Part shown: one piece after another, positions 25,559-31,763 of the stretch
Numbering within the stretch: position 1 is the stretch's first letter
Layout of the letters: each line of letters begins with the position of its first letter
From: an uncultured Subdoligranulum sp.
Lineage (GTDB): Bacteria; Bacillota_A; Clostridia; Oscillospirales; Ruminococcaceae
Reading direction: 5' to 3'
Assembly: GCF_937890665.1 (NCBI RefSeq)
Contig: NZ_CALADU010000124.1
Span: 1-31,763, forward strand
Length of the DNA: 31,763 nt
Position numbers and translations under genes: made by a program
The notes under the pieces: model-generated
What the model was told of the DNA's origin: nothing
What the model saw: the letters and a program-made list of their open reading frames with translations, nothing else
Databases searched by the model: none

Positions 25559-26206
25559 TTAGGCTTCCGGTTCTTCCATCCCGTCCAGATAGCCCACCGG
25601 TACCACGTCGTAGGCTTCGGCCAGATGATCCCGCATCCACATTTCGGCATCCAGCCGCACGCTGTACCCGGCGCCGGGGTCGGTCATCCATTCCTCCGGC
25701 TTGCGGAAGGGCAGGGCGTGCTGGGCCAGCATGTTCATGATGACCCCGCCGTGGGTCACGCAGGCGGCTTCCTCGGTGTGGGTGCGCAGCATGTACTCAA
25801 ACATCTTCATCAGCATGCCCGACGTACGGTTGAAAAACATCTGCCGGTCCTCGGCGCCTTCCGGTACCGTGCGGCTGGTGGGATCCATCCACTGGGCAAA
25901 CTCCGGGTCCTTTACCAACTGCTGCAAGGGCTGGCCTTCAAACTTGCCAAAGGCCATCTCCCGCAGGTCCTGCAGCTCGATCTGCCGCACCCCGGGGAAC
26001 AGCAGCTCCGCCGTCTGGGTGGCCCGCAGCATCGGGCTGGTAAAGACCAGCGGTACCTCGGGGTACCGGAACTGGGCTTTCAGCTCCTCCAACTGGGCCC
26101 GCCCTTCATCACACAGCGGCAGGTCGGTGCCGCTGCCTATGTACAGCCCTTGCAGGTTGCCCGCGGTCAGGCCGTGGCGAATCAGATGCAGCTTATAATA
26201 TTTCAC
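25559..26206 (-). CDS. histidine phosphatase family protein (phosphoglycerate-mutase-like)
   Basis: A 215-aa cytosolic phosphatase of the 2H/PGM-like branch. The phospho-histidine motif is IRHGLT (His11), the proton-donor glutamate is in LREMAFGKFEG (Glu83), and the second catalytic His152 is in VTHGG. Arg61 in SPMLRATQTA completes the phosphate pocket. Length and the FGKFEG motif fit the broad-specificity phosphatase/CobC-like group and not dPGM, whose extra insertions are missing. The substrate cannot be deduced; no cobalamin genes are nearby. It stands alone on the minus strand and ends at a shared terminator. An extended -10 lies just upstream. Confidence 0.88.
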   Translation of the reverse strand: MKYYKLHLIRHGLTAGNLQGLYIGSGTDLPLCDEGRAQLEELKAQFRYPEVPLVFTSPMLRATQTAELLFPGVRQIELQDLREMAFGKFEGQPLQQLVKDPEFAQWMDPTSRTVPEGAEDRQMFFNRTSGMLMKMFEYMLRTHTEEAACVTHGGVIMNMLAQHALPFRKPEEWMTDPGAGYSVRLDAEMWMRDHLAEAYDVVPVGYLDGMEEPEA

Positions 26207-26223
26207 GGTGTGTTCTCACTTTC

Positions 26224-26232
26224 CTTATAGCA
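26224..26232 (-). promoter_or_regulatory. extended -10 of the histidine phosphatase gene
   Basis: Minus strand TGCTATAAG (-10 TATAAG, plus 26224-26229, with TG one base before). No convincing -35 is present. Confidence 0.4.
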
Positions 26233-26365
26233 TATCGTTACAAGCATACCCCAAAATCGGCGGTTCTGCAACGAAAAATGGTTACAATTTGGTTGCAAAA
26301 ACAAAGGGCCGACCCCCTTTTCCAAAATTTGCCCACAATATTTATACCCGGCTGCGGGGCGGCAT

Positions 26366-26406
26366 CCCCAAAATGTAGACACGGGGGCGGCCGTGCCCTT
26401 TTGGGG
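26366..26406. other. nested inverted repeat upstream of the XRE promoter
   Basis: An outer 8-bp stem CCCCAAAA (26366-26373)/TTTTGGGG (26399-26406) encloses an inner 5-bp stem CACGG (26380-26384)/CCGTG (26391-26395). No T run follows on either strand, so it is not a terminator. It occupies the 350-bp gap 26207-26556, which otherwise holds only the two promoters and the XRE leader hairpin. Confidence 0.45.
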
Positions 26407-26441
26407 GCCGAAAAACGGCTCGAAAGAGGTCGAAATCCGGG

Positions 26442-26470
26442 TTTACAAAATGTTTTTTGACAGATATAAT
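26442..26470 (+). promoter_or_regulatory. promoter of the XRE regulator gene
   Basis: The -35 TTTACA (26442-26447), 17-bp spacer, perfect -10 TATAAT (26465-26470). A second overlapping pair, TTGACA (26457-26462) with TAGAAA (26481-26486) at 18 bp, is weaker. Confidence 0.78.
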
Positions 26471-26498
26471 ATACAACACGTAGAAAATTTGGGCGGGC

Positions 26499-26536
26499 GG
26501 TCCCGGCGGCCCGGTGGCAACAACACCGGTGGGACC
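26499..26536 (+). other. GC-rich hairpin in the XRE gene leader
   Basis: GGTCCC (26499-26504) pairs with GGGACC (26531-26536), and CCGGTG (26511-26516) with CACCGG (26524-26529), loop GCAACAA. It sits just before the ribosome binding site, so it may limit translation or stabilise the 5' end. Confidence 0.5.
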
Positions 26537-26556
26537 TGCTGCGAAAGAGGATCACT

Positions 26557-27255
26557 ATGGCCATGGAATTCAGCCGGATTCTTACGCTGCTGCGTAAAGA
26601 ACGGGGCATCACACAAAAACAGGCGGCGCAGGATCTGGGCATCAGTCAGGCGCAGCTTTCCCATTACGAGAAAGGCATCCGGGAATGCGGATTGGCCTTT
26701 GTGGTGCAGGTGGCGGACTACTATGGCGTCAGCTGTGATTACCTGTTGGGCCGCAGTGCCGAGCGCAGCGGCCAGACCATCAAGGTGGAGGACCTGCCCG
26801 AGACCGGTTCCGCCACCAGCGGCAGCGTGTATCGCGGCAGTGTGCTGCCCACCATGTACAAAAAACTCATCGAAAATTCGCTGGACATCCTGTACGATAA
26901 ATTGCAGGAGAGCGGCGACAAACAGTTGGTCACCGACATCAGCCGTTATTTGATGTTGGCGGTCTACAAGGTGTTCCGCCAACTGCACGACGCATCCCCC
27001 CGCAACGTGACGGGGATGTTCCGGGTAGGGGCGGCCCGGTGGCAGGCCAGTGCCGATGCCGCCATGCGGCTGACCGAGGCGGATCTGGCTGCCACCCTGC
27101 AAGGGGAGGACGGCGCCCGCAGCAGCGAGGACCCGGCCACCATGGCGCTGACCACCGAACGGCTGACCCACGACTATCCCCGCCATGCCACCAGTTTGCT
27201 GAATCTGGTCAAAAATGCCGAGGAATCCATGCGGGGCCTGCAATGGCCCGAATAA
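26557..27255 (+). CDS. XRE-family transcriptional regulator
   Basis: A 232-aa protein. Residues 3-66 are a complete Cro/C1 helix-turn-helix (FSRILTLLRKERGITQKQAAQDLGISQAQLSHYEKGIRECGLAFVVQVADYYGVSCDYLLGRS). The remaining about 165 residues are mostly helical and match no domain I recognise: a Thr/Ser-rich linker, then YKKLIENSLDILYDKLQ and YLMLAVYKVFRQLHD, suggesting a dimerisation or sensing domain. Start ATG 26557 with AAAGAGGA about 6 nt upstream. It is monocistronic, with its own promoter and terminator. Regulators of this size class in clostridia often control their own gene or envelope genes, but nothing here identifies the target. Confidence 0.85.
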   Translation: MAMEFSRILTLLRKERGITQKQAAQDLGISQAQLSHYEKGIRECGLAFVVQVADYYGVSCDYLLGRSAERSGQTIKVEDLPETGSATSGSVYRGSVLPTMYKKLIENSLDILYDKLQESGDKQLVTDISRYLMLAVYKVFRQLHDASPRNVTGMFRVGAARWQASADAAMRLTEADLAATLQGEDGARSSEDPATMALTTERLTHDYPRHATSLLNLVKNAEESMRGLQWPE

Positions 27256-27311
27256 GGGGTCACGCCGCGACCCACCAAAACCGAAAGATGTGCCGAACCT
27301 TCGGCTGCCAT

Positions 27312-27358
27312 GGCAAGACCGCCGCTCCCGGTTGGGGGCGGCGGTCTTGCCGTTTATT
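27312..27358. terminator. bidirectional terminator (XRE gene / abrB-like gene)
   Basis: A 14-bp perfect stem (27312-27325 with 27338-27351), with extra CCC/GGG pairing in the loop and GTTTATTT behind it on the plus strand. The T tract is modest. Confidence 0.78.
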
Positions 27359-27605
27359 TCCCGATCAACGCTCTCCGGCAGTTGGGGCAGACGAATTTGC
27401 CATGGATCTGTACAGAGCCTTGTACCACCTCACCGCAGAGGGCGCAGGCATCGGCGGGACGGTACTTGCGCAGCAGGATAGCATCCCCTTCGGTAAAAAT
27501 CTCCAGCGGGGTTTCGGTGGTAATGGCAAAGGTGCGGCGCAATTCTTTCGGCAGCACCACGCGGCCCAGCGCGTCGATGTTGCGAACGATCCCAGTCGAA
27601 ATCAT
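27354..27605 (-). CDS. AbrB/SpoVT-type transition-state regulator with C-terminal CxxC-CxxC motif
   Basis: An 83-aa DNA-binding protein. Residues 1-48 are a swapped-hairpin AbrB domain (STGIVRNIDALGRVVLPKELRRT...PLEIFTEGDAILLRKY). The C-terminal half carries Cys54-x2-Cys57 and Cys73-x2-Cys76, a zinc-ribbon-like arrangement found in clostridial AbrB homologues. The start is ATG 27605, where AGGAGG stands 7-8 nt upstream; an upstream in-frame start at 27638 would lack a site. The promoter is a perfect consensus with a palindrome over its -35, fitting autoregulation as known for AbrB. It diverges from the amidase gene by 340 bp. Confidence 0.9.
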   Translation of the reverse strand: MISTGIVRNIDALGRVVLPKELRRTFAITTETPLEIFTEGDAILLRKYRPADACALCGEVVQGSVQIHGKFVCPNCRRALIGK

Positions 27606-27698
27606 AACAGATAAACCTCCTGTTTCTACCGCAAGCAAGCGGCAAAAACTGCAAAATATGGTGGGGATTTTTGTCCCCTAACGCAACTTCTTGTAGCT

Positions 27699-27727
27699 AT
27701 TATACGAGAGTTTGGTAATATTGTCAA
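27699..27727 (-). promoter_or_regulatory. consensus promoter of the abrB-like gene
   Basis: Minus strand: -35 TTGACA (27722-27727), 17-bp spacer, -10 TATAAT (27699-27704), both perfect. The leader of about 85 nt holds a small hairpin (GGGGA/TCCCC, 27664-27679). Confidence 0.9.
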
Positions 27728-27731
27728 TATT
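27717..27731. promoter_or_regulatory. 15-bp palindrome covering the -35 of the abrB-like gene
   Basis: AATATTG-T-CAATATT is a perfect inverted repeat with a single central base and contains the entire -35 hexamer. It is a strong candidate for an autorepression site. The remainder of the gap 27732-27945 shows a TTGACA at 27880-27885 with no good -10 for the amidase gene. Confidence 0.55.
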
Positions 27732-27945
27732 TGGAAGTTCAAAACCGCTCGACAAAAAGCGACAATAGACGGTAAAACGATACTTTTTGCTGCGCGCCGG
27801 TCGCTTTTGGCGGCTTGGGAAGAATCTTCCTTTTCCAGAAGAGGAAAAAGCACACAACCGTTACAAGTCTGAAACAACTTTGACACAACTCTGCGGTAGG
27901 ATGAATTTACGGAAGTAAAACGCCCATCTGGCAAAGGAGTGTGCC

Positions 27946-28884
27946 ATGGCAAAAGGACGTGTGGTTTTTTATGAGGATGCCCCGCGGCAGACTGCCCCCC
28001 CTCGGACGGTCTACACCAGCCATGCCCGGCGGCGCCGCAAACGGCATCACCGTCTGGCCAAGCTGCTCTTTGCCTTGGCGGCACTGGTGCTGGCGGCTTC
28101 GGTGGGGTATGTGGTATGGTACACGCAGGGCGAATCCACCAGCCTTTTGCCCGAAGCAGAACTCCCGCGGGAGGCAGAAGCGGAAGGCGGCGGAGACGGC
28201 AGTGCTTCGGCTGCCGCGGCGGTCCCGGCAGGGGATGGCCGCATCGTGGTGGCGGTGGACCCGGGCCATGGGGGCGTGAACCCCAGCATTGGGGCCGAGG
28301 ACTACGGCAGCGAGGCAAACGGCCTGCGGGAGAGCGAGATCACGCTGGCCACGGCGCAGGCCCTCTATGACCTGCTGGCCGCCGACGACCGGTTTGCCCC
28401 GCTGCTTACCGCCGACGGCACCACCTACCTCAAACCCAGCGAGCGGGGCGCCGTGGCGGCCGCAGCGGGGGCGCAGCTCTTTGTATCCATCCACCTGAAC
28501 TACGACGGCAGCAGCGCTTCCAGCGGGTTTGAGTGCTATGCCGCGCCGCCCCATCTTTCCACCAACGCCGACAGCCTGCGGTTCGGCCAACTGCTGGCCG
28601 ATGCCTTTGGGCAGATGGGCCTGCGGTTGCGGGGCACCAACGGCGTGCGGTACTTATATTATGATGACAACGACAACAAGCAGATCTACGAATCCACCGA
28701 CACCACCCCCCGCTGGCTGCCCACCTTCACGGTGCTGGAAGCCTGCCAGTGTCCGGCGGTCCTCTGCGAGGAAGGGTTCATCAGCAACAGCGGCGATATG
28801 GCGCTGTTGGCCGGCAGCGACGGCTGTGCCGCGGCGGCCCAAACCTACTATGATTGTATCTGTACCTATTTCGGGCTGACCTAA
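27946..28884 (+). CDS. membrane-anchored N-acetylmuramoyl-L-alanine amidase (Amidase_3)
   Basis: Zinc amidase (312 aa) cleaving the bond between muramic acid and the stem peptide. A short basic cytoplasmic N-terminus (RRRRKRHHR) precedes one TM helix (about 38-58) and a low-complexity Glu/Gly/Ala linker. The catalytic domain runs from about 98 to 312, with zinc ligands His108 (DPGHGG), Glu129 (GLRESE) and His183 (SIHLN) and the catalytic Glu in LCEEGFISN (275/276). The inverted topology puts the enzyme outside the membrane. Start ATG 27946 with AAAGGAG 6 nt upstream. CwlD-like sporulation amidases have this architecture, and spoIIE follows, but general cell-separation amidases do too, so I give no symbol. 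A terminator separates it from spoIIE. Confidence 0.9.
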   Translation: MAKGRVVFYEDAPRQTAPPRTVYTSHARRRRKRHHRLAKLLFALAALVLAASVGYVVWYTQGESTSLLPEAELPREAEAEGGGDGSASAAAAVPAGDGRIVVAVDPGHGGVNPSIGAEDYGSEANGLRESEITLATAQALYDLLAADDRFAPLLTADGTTYLKPSERGAVAAAAGAQLFVSIHLNYDGSSASSGFECYAAPPHLSTNADSLRFGQLLADAFGQMGLRLRGTNGVRYLYYDDNDNKQIYESTDTTPRWLPTFTVLEACQCPAVLCEEGFISNSGDMALLAGSDGCAAAAQTYYDCICTYFGLT

Positions 28885-28885
28885 A

Positions 28886-28928
28886 GGCGGCCCCTGCGCG
28901 AACTTTGTGCGCAGGGACCGTCTTTTTT
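28886..28928 (+). terminator. intrinsic terminator of the amidase gene
   Basis: An 8-bp core stem CCCTGCGC (28892-28899)/GCGCAGGG (28909-28916), extended outward with one mismatch, followed by six T (28923-28928). Confidence 0.88.
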
Positions 28929-29069
28929 GTTGTTTTGCGGCTCCCTGCCCAGTACGCCGGACTTTTGCCGGGATTTTCGGCAGGGTTTGTCCCCCCGGGG
29001 TGGATTGGCACAGTTTCCCACTAGTTTTTGGGTTTCCCCGGCCTGTGGCAAAAAGCACCGTTTCCCCCG

Positions 29070-29078
29070 TGGTATAGT
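29070..29078 (+). promoter_or_regulatory. extended -10 promoter of spoIIE
   Basis: TGGTATAGT (-10 TATAGT 29073-29078), with no -35 at 17 bp. No clear Spo0A box (TTTGTCGAA-like) was found; GTTTGTCCC near 28984 is only a partial match. Confidence 0.4.
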
Positions 29079-29121
29079 GCAGCTACCGTACGGCATACAA
29101 CATAAAGGGGGAACCGAACTT

Positions 29122-31410
29122 ATGGCTGTCTTTACCAATACAAAGGAAAAGGTACATATTCCAACCCTGCACGCCGGGGCGCTGCTGCCGGCGGGGGCGC
29201 GGTGGTCGGCGCTGGCGTGGCAGGGGGCTGCGGCCCTTACCGGGGCGGTGCTGGGCGCCGGGCAGGTCTACGGTGGGGCCGCACCCTTCGGGCTGGCGCT
29301 GGTCATCGGCTGTCCGCCCGCCTATCTGCTGGCTTCCAGCGTGGGGGCGCTGGCCGGCAGTCTGGTCTTTCAACCCATCGCCATGGGGCTCAAACTGGCG
29401 GGGGCGCTGGCGGCTGCCGTGGCGGGGCGGTGGCTCAGCGGCGGCAAATCCCGCATGGGTGCTTGGGCCGGGGGCATCGCTCTGCTGGTCACCCAAGCTT
29501 TGGGCATTTTTTTCACGGGGGGCATCCTGGACCCCGGGCAGGTCGTCGCCACGGGATGCACGGCGGTGCTGGCGGCGGCGTTGGGTTGGGCGTTCCTCCA
29601 TTTTCCGGTACAGGAACCACGGGGTGTCTGCCTGTGGTTGGCGGTGGGGGTGGCCTGCCTCCAGCGCTGTACCCTAGGACCGCTGGCTCCGGGCCTGGCA
29701 CTGGCGGCAGCGGCGGGGCTGTGTGCCGCCATCGCCGGTACGCTGGAACAGACCGCCGTACTCAGCATCGCCTTGGCAGCGGCCATCACGGCGGCCAGCC
29801 CGTCCCTCTGCTATGCGGCGCTGGCAGTAGCACTGGGCAGTCTGGCCTCCGCCTGCCTCTTCCCGGGGGAGCGCTGGCGCTGCGCAGGGGTTTTTGTGGC
29901 GGGCTGTACGGCGGGGGCGCTGGCCGCCCCCACGGCAGCCGGGGTACTGCCGCTGGCCACCGGCGGGGGATTGGGTCTCTGCATGGCGGTGGCCCTGCCG
30001 GGGGAATGGCTGCGTACCGTCTTTCCGCCGCCTGCACCCCCGGCCCAGAGTCAGGGCCTCACCGGGGCCGCCCGCCGCCTAGCCAATGTGGCCGATACCC
30101 TCAGCGATATTGCCGACACCGTCAACGCCGTCTGTACCCGGCAGATGCCCCCCAAAGGGGAAAACTTCGACTTTGTGGTAGAGCACATCGCTCGCACCAC
30201 CTGCCAGACCTGTACCCGGCGCAACCGTTGTTGGGTGCGGGGCTATGCCACGGCGATGGACGGGCTGTACCAACTAAAACCCACGCTGGAAAGCAGCGGC
30301 CATGTGGAGGTGGAGGATCTGCCGGGCCAGCTTTCGGTGTGTATTCATCCGGGGGATCTGTGTACGGCGGCCAACCATGGCTACCGGCTGTGGCGCAGCC
30401 GTCGGCAGACCCGGGCCCGGGCCACCACGCTGCGCACCGCCCTGACCGAGCAGTACAGTGCCTTGGCGGGGGCCTTGGCGCAGCTAGCGGGGCGGCTGGG
30501 GCAGGCGGGTCTGCCCGACCCCCGGCGGGAGGGCAAGGTGACCCAGCTCTTTGCAGGGCTGGGACTGGATGCGCTGGAATGCAGCGTCACGTCGGACTTG
30601 GCGGGCCGTCTGACGGTGGCCGTGACCATTGCCCGCACCCGGTTCACCGAGGAGGAGGTCACCGAGCTGACCGGGGAGGTAAGCCGCATCTGCCGTCGGG
30701 ATCTGGACGTGCCGGAGATCACCCATTGCCGCACCGTGACGATGCTCAGTTTTGGGGAGCGTCCGGTGTTTCGGGCGGAGTTTGGCGCCGCGGGGCATCC
30801 GGCCCACGGCCAGACGGTGAGCGGCGATGCGTTGGAACAATTTTGCGATGCCAGCGGCCGGGCGCAGATGCTCCTCTGTGATGGGATGGGCACCGGACGT
30901 CCGGCGGCGGTGGACGGCCAGATGGCGGCCCGGCTGACCAGCCAATTACTGCGGGCCGGTTTTGCCGCCGAGAGTGCAGCCCGGCTGGTGAATGTGGCGC
31001 TGGGCCTGAAAAGCGCCGAGCAGGAATCCGGCGCCACGCTGGACCTGCTGACCATCGATTTATATACCGGCCGGGCCGGGCTGTTCAAAGCCGGTGCGGC
31101 GCCCAGTTTCCTTGTGCGGGGCGGGGTGCCCCGCATGCTGGAAGGCGCCAGCCTGCCCATGGGCGTGCTGGACAGTCTGGTAGGCCGTTCCACCACCTTT
31201 GCGCTGGATGCGGGGGACTGGGTGGTGCTGGTCAGCGACGGGGCGCTGACCGACGGCAGCGAATGGCTGATGCAGCAGTTACAGCTCTGCGTCAAGCTGG
31301 GGCATACCCCCCAGCAGGCGGCACAAGCGGTGGCGGACGCCGCCGCGCGCCGGGCGGGGGAAAAACAGGACGACATCACGGTGGCGGTGGTGCGGCTGGC
31401 CCAGCCTTGA
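29122..31410 (+). CDS. spoIIE: stage II sporulation protein E (SpoIIE phosphatase)
   Basis: Membrane-bound PP2C-type serine phosphatase (762 aa; Bacillus SpoIIE is about 827). It dephosphorylates the anti-anti-sigma factor SpoIIAA and so activates sigma-F in the forespore. The N-terminal third (about residues 25-305) is a run of roughly ten Ala/Leu/Gly-rich membrane helices. A cysteine-containing region (CQTCTRRNRCW, about 355-365) matches the conserved SpoIIE linker. The phosphatase domain shows Asp587 (LLCDGMGTG), LDLLTIDLYTGRAGLFKAGAAPS, Asp706 (VSDGAL) and Asp750/751 (QDDITVAVV). The ATG at 29122 is chosen for AAAGGGGG 10 nt upstream; an in-frame start at 28927 would run through the amidase terminator. 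Its presence indicates sporulation ancestry or ability. Confidence 0.94.
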   Translation: MAVFTNTKEKVHIPTLHAGALLPAGARWSALAWQGAAALTGAVLGAGQVYGGAAPFGLALVIGCPPAYLLASSVGALAGSLVFQPIAMGLKLAGALAAAVAGRWLSGGKSRMGAWAGGIALLVTQALGIFFTGGILDPGQVVATGCTAVLAAALGWAFLHFPVQEPRGVCLWLAVGVACLQRCTLGPLAPGLALAAAAGLCAAIAGTLEQTAVLSIALAAAITAASPSLCYAALAVALGSLASACLFPGERWRCAGVFVAGCTAGALAAPTAAGVLPLATGGGLGLCMAVALPGEWLRTVFPPPAPPAQSQGLTGAARRLANVADTLSDIADTVNAVCTRQMPPKGENFDFVVEHIARTTCQTCTRRNRCWVRGYATAMDGLYQLKPTLESSGHVEVEDLPGQLSVCIHPGDLCTAANHGYRLWRSRRQTRARATTLRTALTEQYSALAGALAQLAGRLGQAGLPDPRREGKVTQLFAGLGLDALECSVTSDLAGRLTVAVTIARTRFTEEEVTELTGEVSRICRRDLDVPEITHCRTVTMLSFGERPVFRAEFGAAGHPAHGQTVSGDALEQFCDASGRAQMLLCDGMGTGRPAAVDGQMAARLTSQLLRAGFAAESAARLVNVALGLKSAEQESGATLDLLTIDLYTGRAGLFKAGAAPSFLVRGGVPRMLEGASLPMGVLDSLVGRSTTFALDAGDWVVLVSDGALTDGSEWLMQQLQLCVKLGHTPQQAAQAVADAAARRAGEKQDDITVAVVRLAQP

Positions 31411-31431
31411 CCGCAGTTCAAAAGGGGGAAC

Positions 31432-31542
31432 ATGCCTGCACGGCAGTGCCTGACAGACCCGCTTACCGGTGGGGCAGCGCCCCCATCGGGCTGCGGCTTC
31501 TGGCTACCCTGTCAGGCTTCGAAATTTCCCTTGGAGGGGTAG
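31432..31542 (+). CDS. possible 36-aa small ORF overlapping repeat element B
   Basis: ATG at 31432 follows a good AAAAGGGGG site (31419-31428) and opens 36 codons rich in Cys, Pro and Gly (including LTGGAAPPSGCGFWLPCQ). It overlaps the inverted-repeat element at 31448-31517, so the composition is explained by the element. Translation is doubtful, and I list it only because of the well-placed ribosome binding site 19-21 nt after the spoIIE stop. Confidence 0.15.
   Translation: MPARQCLTDPLTGGAAPPSGCGFWLPCQASKFPLEG
31448..31517 (+). repeat. structured intergenic element (copy B) sharing a core with 19460-19562
   Basis: A 9-bp perfect inverted repeat GCCTGACAG (31448-31456)/CTGTCAGGC (31509-31517) closes a 52-nt domain. 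Inside are CCGCTTACCGGTGGG (31459-31473), a GGGGC-AGC-GCCCC hairpin (31471-31483) and CTGCGGCT (31491-31498). The two words also occur, in the same order, in the glnA leader element on the minus strand. No T run follows it. It is not an SRP, T-box or other RNA consensus I know. Confidence 0.55.
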
Positions 31543-31588
31543 ATTTGCCAACTGTATAAAAATATTTCAAGAAATTCCGAAAAAACTG

Positions 31589-31617
31589 TTTAAAATTCCA
31601 CAAATATGTGGTAAAGT
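31589..31617 (+). promoter_or_regulatory. candidate promoter of the EF-G-like gene with a palindromic spacer
   Basis: The -35 TTTAAA (31589-31594), 17-bp spacer and -10 TAAAGT (31612-31617). The spacer ends with the palindrome CCACA-AATA-TGTGG (31598-31611), which abuts the -10 and could be an operator. The leader is about 85 nt. Confidence 0.45.
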
Positions 31618-31710
31618 AGTATCAATCGGTGAGAAATGTTCAAATTCACCAGTAATCTACGCCGCAGGGCGGGTCATAGAGCCCCGGCGCGAAAAGAGGT
31701 TTGACGATTC

Positions 31711-31763
31711 ATGGACTATGCAAGCAAAGACATCCGCAACATTCTGGTGGCCGGCCATGCCGG
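31711..31763 (+). CDS. elongation factor G-like translational GTPase, 3' partial
   Basis: Only the first 17 codons and part of the next are in the window: MDYASKDIRNILVAGHA then Gly. This is the N-terminus of an EF-G-type GTPase up to the start of the P-loop (expected GHAGSGKT). The YxxKDIRNI opening without a longer leader, and Ala in GHAG, point to the second, FusA-like clostridial EF-G paralogue and not the str-operon fusA (usually RNIGIMAHIDAGKTT). RBS AAAAGAGG at 31692-31699, 11 nt before the ATG. Function of the paralogue (translocation, ribosome recycling or protection) cannot be inferred from this fragment. Confidence 0.75.
   Translation, partial: MDYASKDIRNILVAGHA

Noticed and set aside
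22630..25650. A 1006-codon open frame on the minus strand opposite the DUF3048 genes
   Set aside because: Val/Gly/Leu-rich shadow without motifs or a ribosome binding site, covering two clear lipoprotein genes and crossing a terminator.
26457..26470. TTGACA directly before TATAAT as the XRE promoter pair
   Set aside because: Only 2 bp separate them; the working pair is TTTACA (26442) with TATAAT (26465) at 17 bp.
27606..27638. Longer N-terminus for the AbrB-like protein
   Set aside because: The AGGAGG site stands just before the ATG at 27605, and AbrB proteins begin at this point.
28927..29121. N-terminal extension of spoIIE from an upstream in-frame start
   Set aside because: It would begin inside the amidase terminator and lacks a ribosome binding site; the ATG at 29122 has one, and homologues start there.
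31448..31517. Small SRP RNA, T-box or known riboswitch at the element after spoIIE
   Set aside because: The conserved SRP loop (GGUCAGG...GGAAGCAGCC type), the T-box AGGGUGGNACCGCG and other motifs known to me are absent.

Overview
The window is GC-rich DNA from a low-G+C-lineage (Firmicutes) bacterium of the class Clostridia. The best fit is the Oscillospiraceae/Ruminococcaceae group (Faecalibacterium, Gemmiger, Subdoligranulum or Fournierella type). This rests on spoIIE, an AbrB-like protein with a CxxC/CxxC tail, a type III glutamine synthetase, YerB-like DUF3048 lipoproteins, an ANTAR-controlled glutamine synthetase locus and strong GGAGG ribosome binding sites. The genus is an inference. 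Most of the window is ordinary core and metabolic gene content. I see no CRISPR array, transposase or restriction/defence locus.

Layout. Bases 1-1351 are the end of a prophage-type lysis cassette: a GH25 endolysin (5' end cut by the window) and a holin. A SARP/BTAD regulator with a degenerate GGDEF-like tail follows (1509-2678), convergent with a phospho-sugar mutase (2747-4420, minus). A tRNA-Arg(ACG) gene with its own promoter and terminator (4581-4730) precedes a peptide ABC transporter operon oppB-C-D-F (5043-9042). The binding protein oppA (9247-10965) is last and probably has its own promoters. Ornithine carbamoyltransferase (minus) and a Y-family DNA polymerase (plus) diverge from one compact promoter region near 12139-12258. 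An RpiR regulator, an EIICB transporter and a GH4 6-phospho-alpha-glucosidase (13553-17439) form a maltose/alpha-glucoside PTS unit.

Bases 17506-21710 (minus) are a nitrogen-assimilation cluster: glnN (GS type III), glnA (GS type I) and an ANTAR protein whose receiver domain lacks the phosphoacceptor aspartate. Then come a CYTH-domain protein, two tandem DUF3048 lipoproteins, a histidine phosphatase (minus), an XRE regulator, an AbrB-like regulator (minus), a membrane-anchored Amidase_3 and spoIIE. The window ends in the first 17 codons of an EF-G-like GTPase.

What deserves a second look is mostly between genes. Two intergenic elements (about 19460-19562 and 31448-31517) share the same 15-nt core, and each is bounded by a 9-10 bp inverted repeat, which suggests a dispersed structured repeat family. 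Several promoters carry palindromes placed as operators would be (mal PTS, DUF3048, abrB, argF, EF-G). The pseudo-receiver ANTAR protein beside two unrelated glutamine synthetases, with structured leaders in front of both, is the most plausible little-described regulatory system here. No base composition, alignment or folding computation was run; all calls are by eye.
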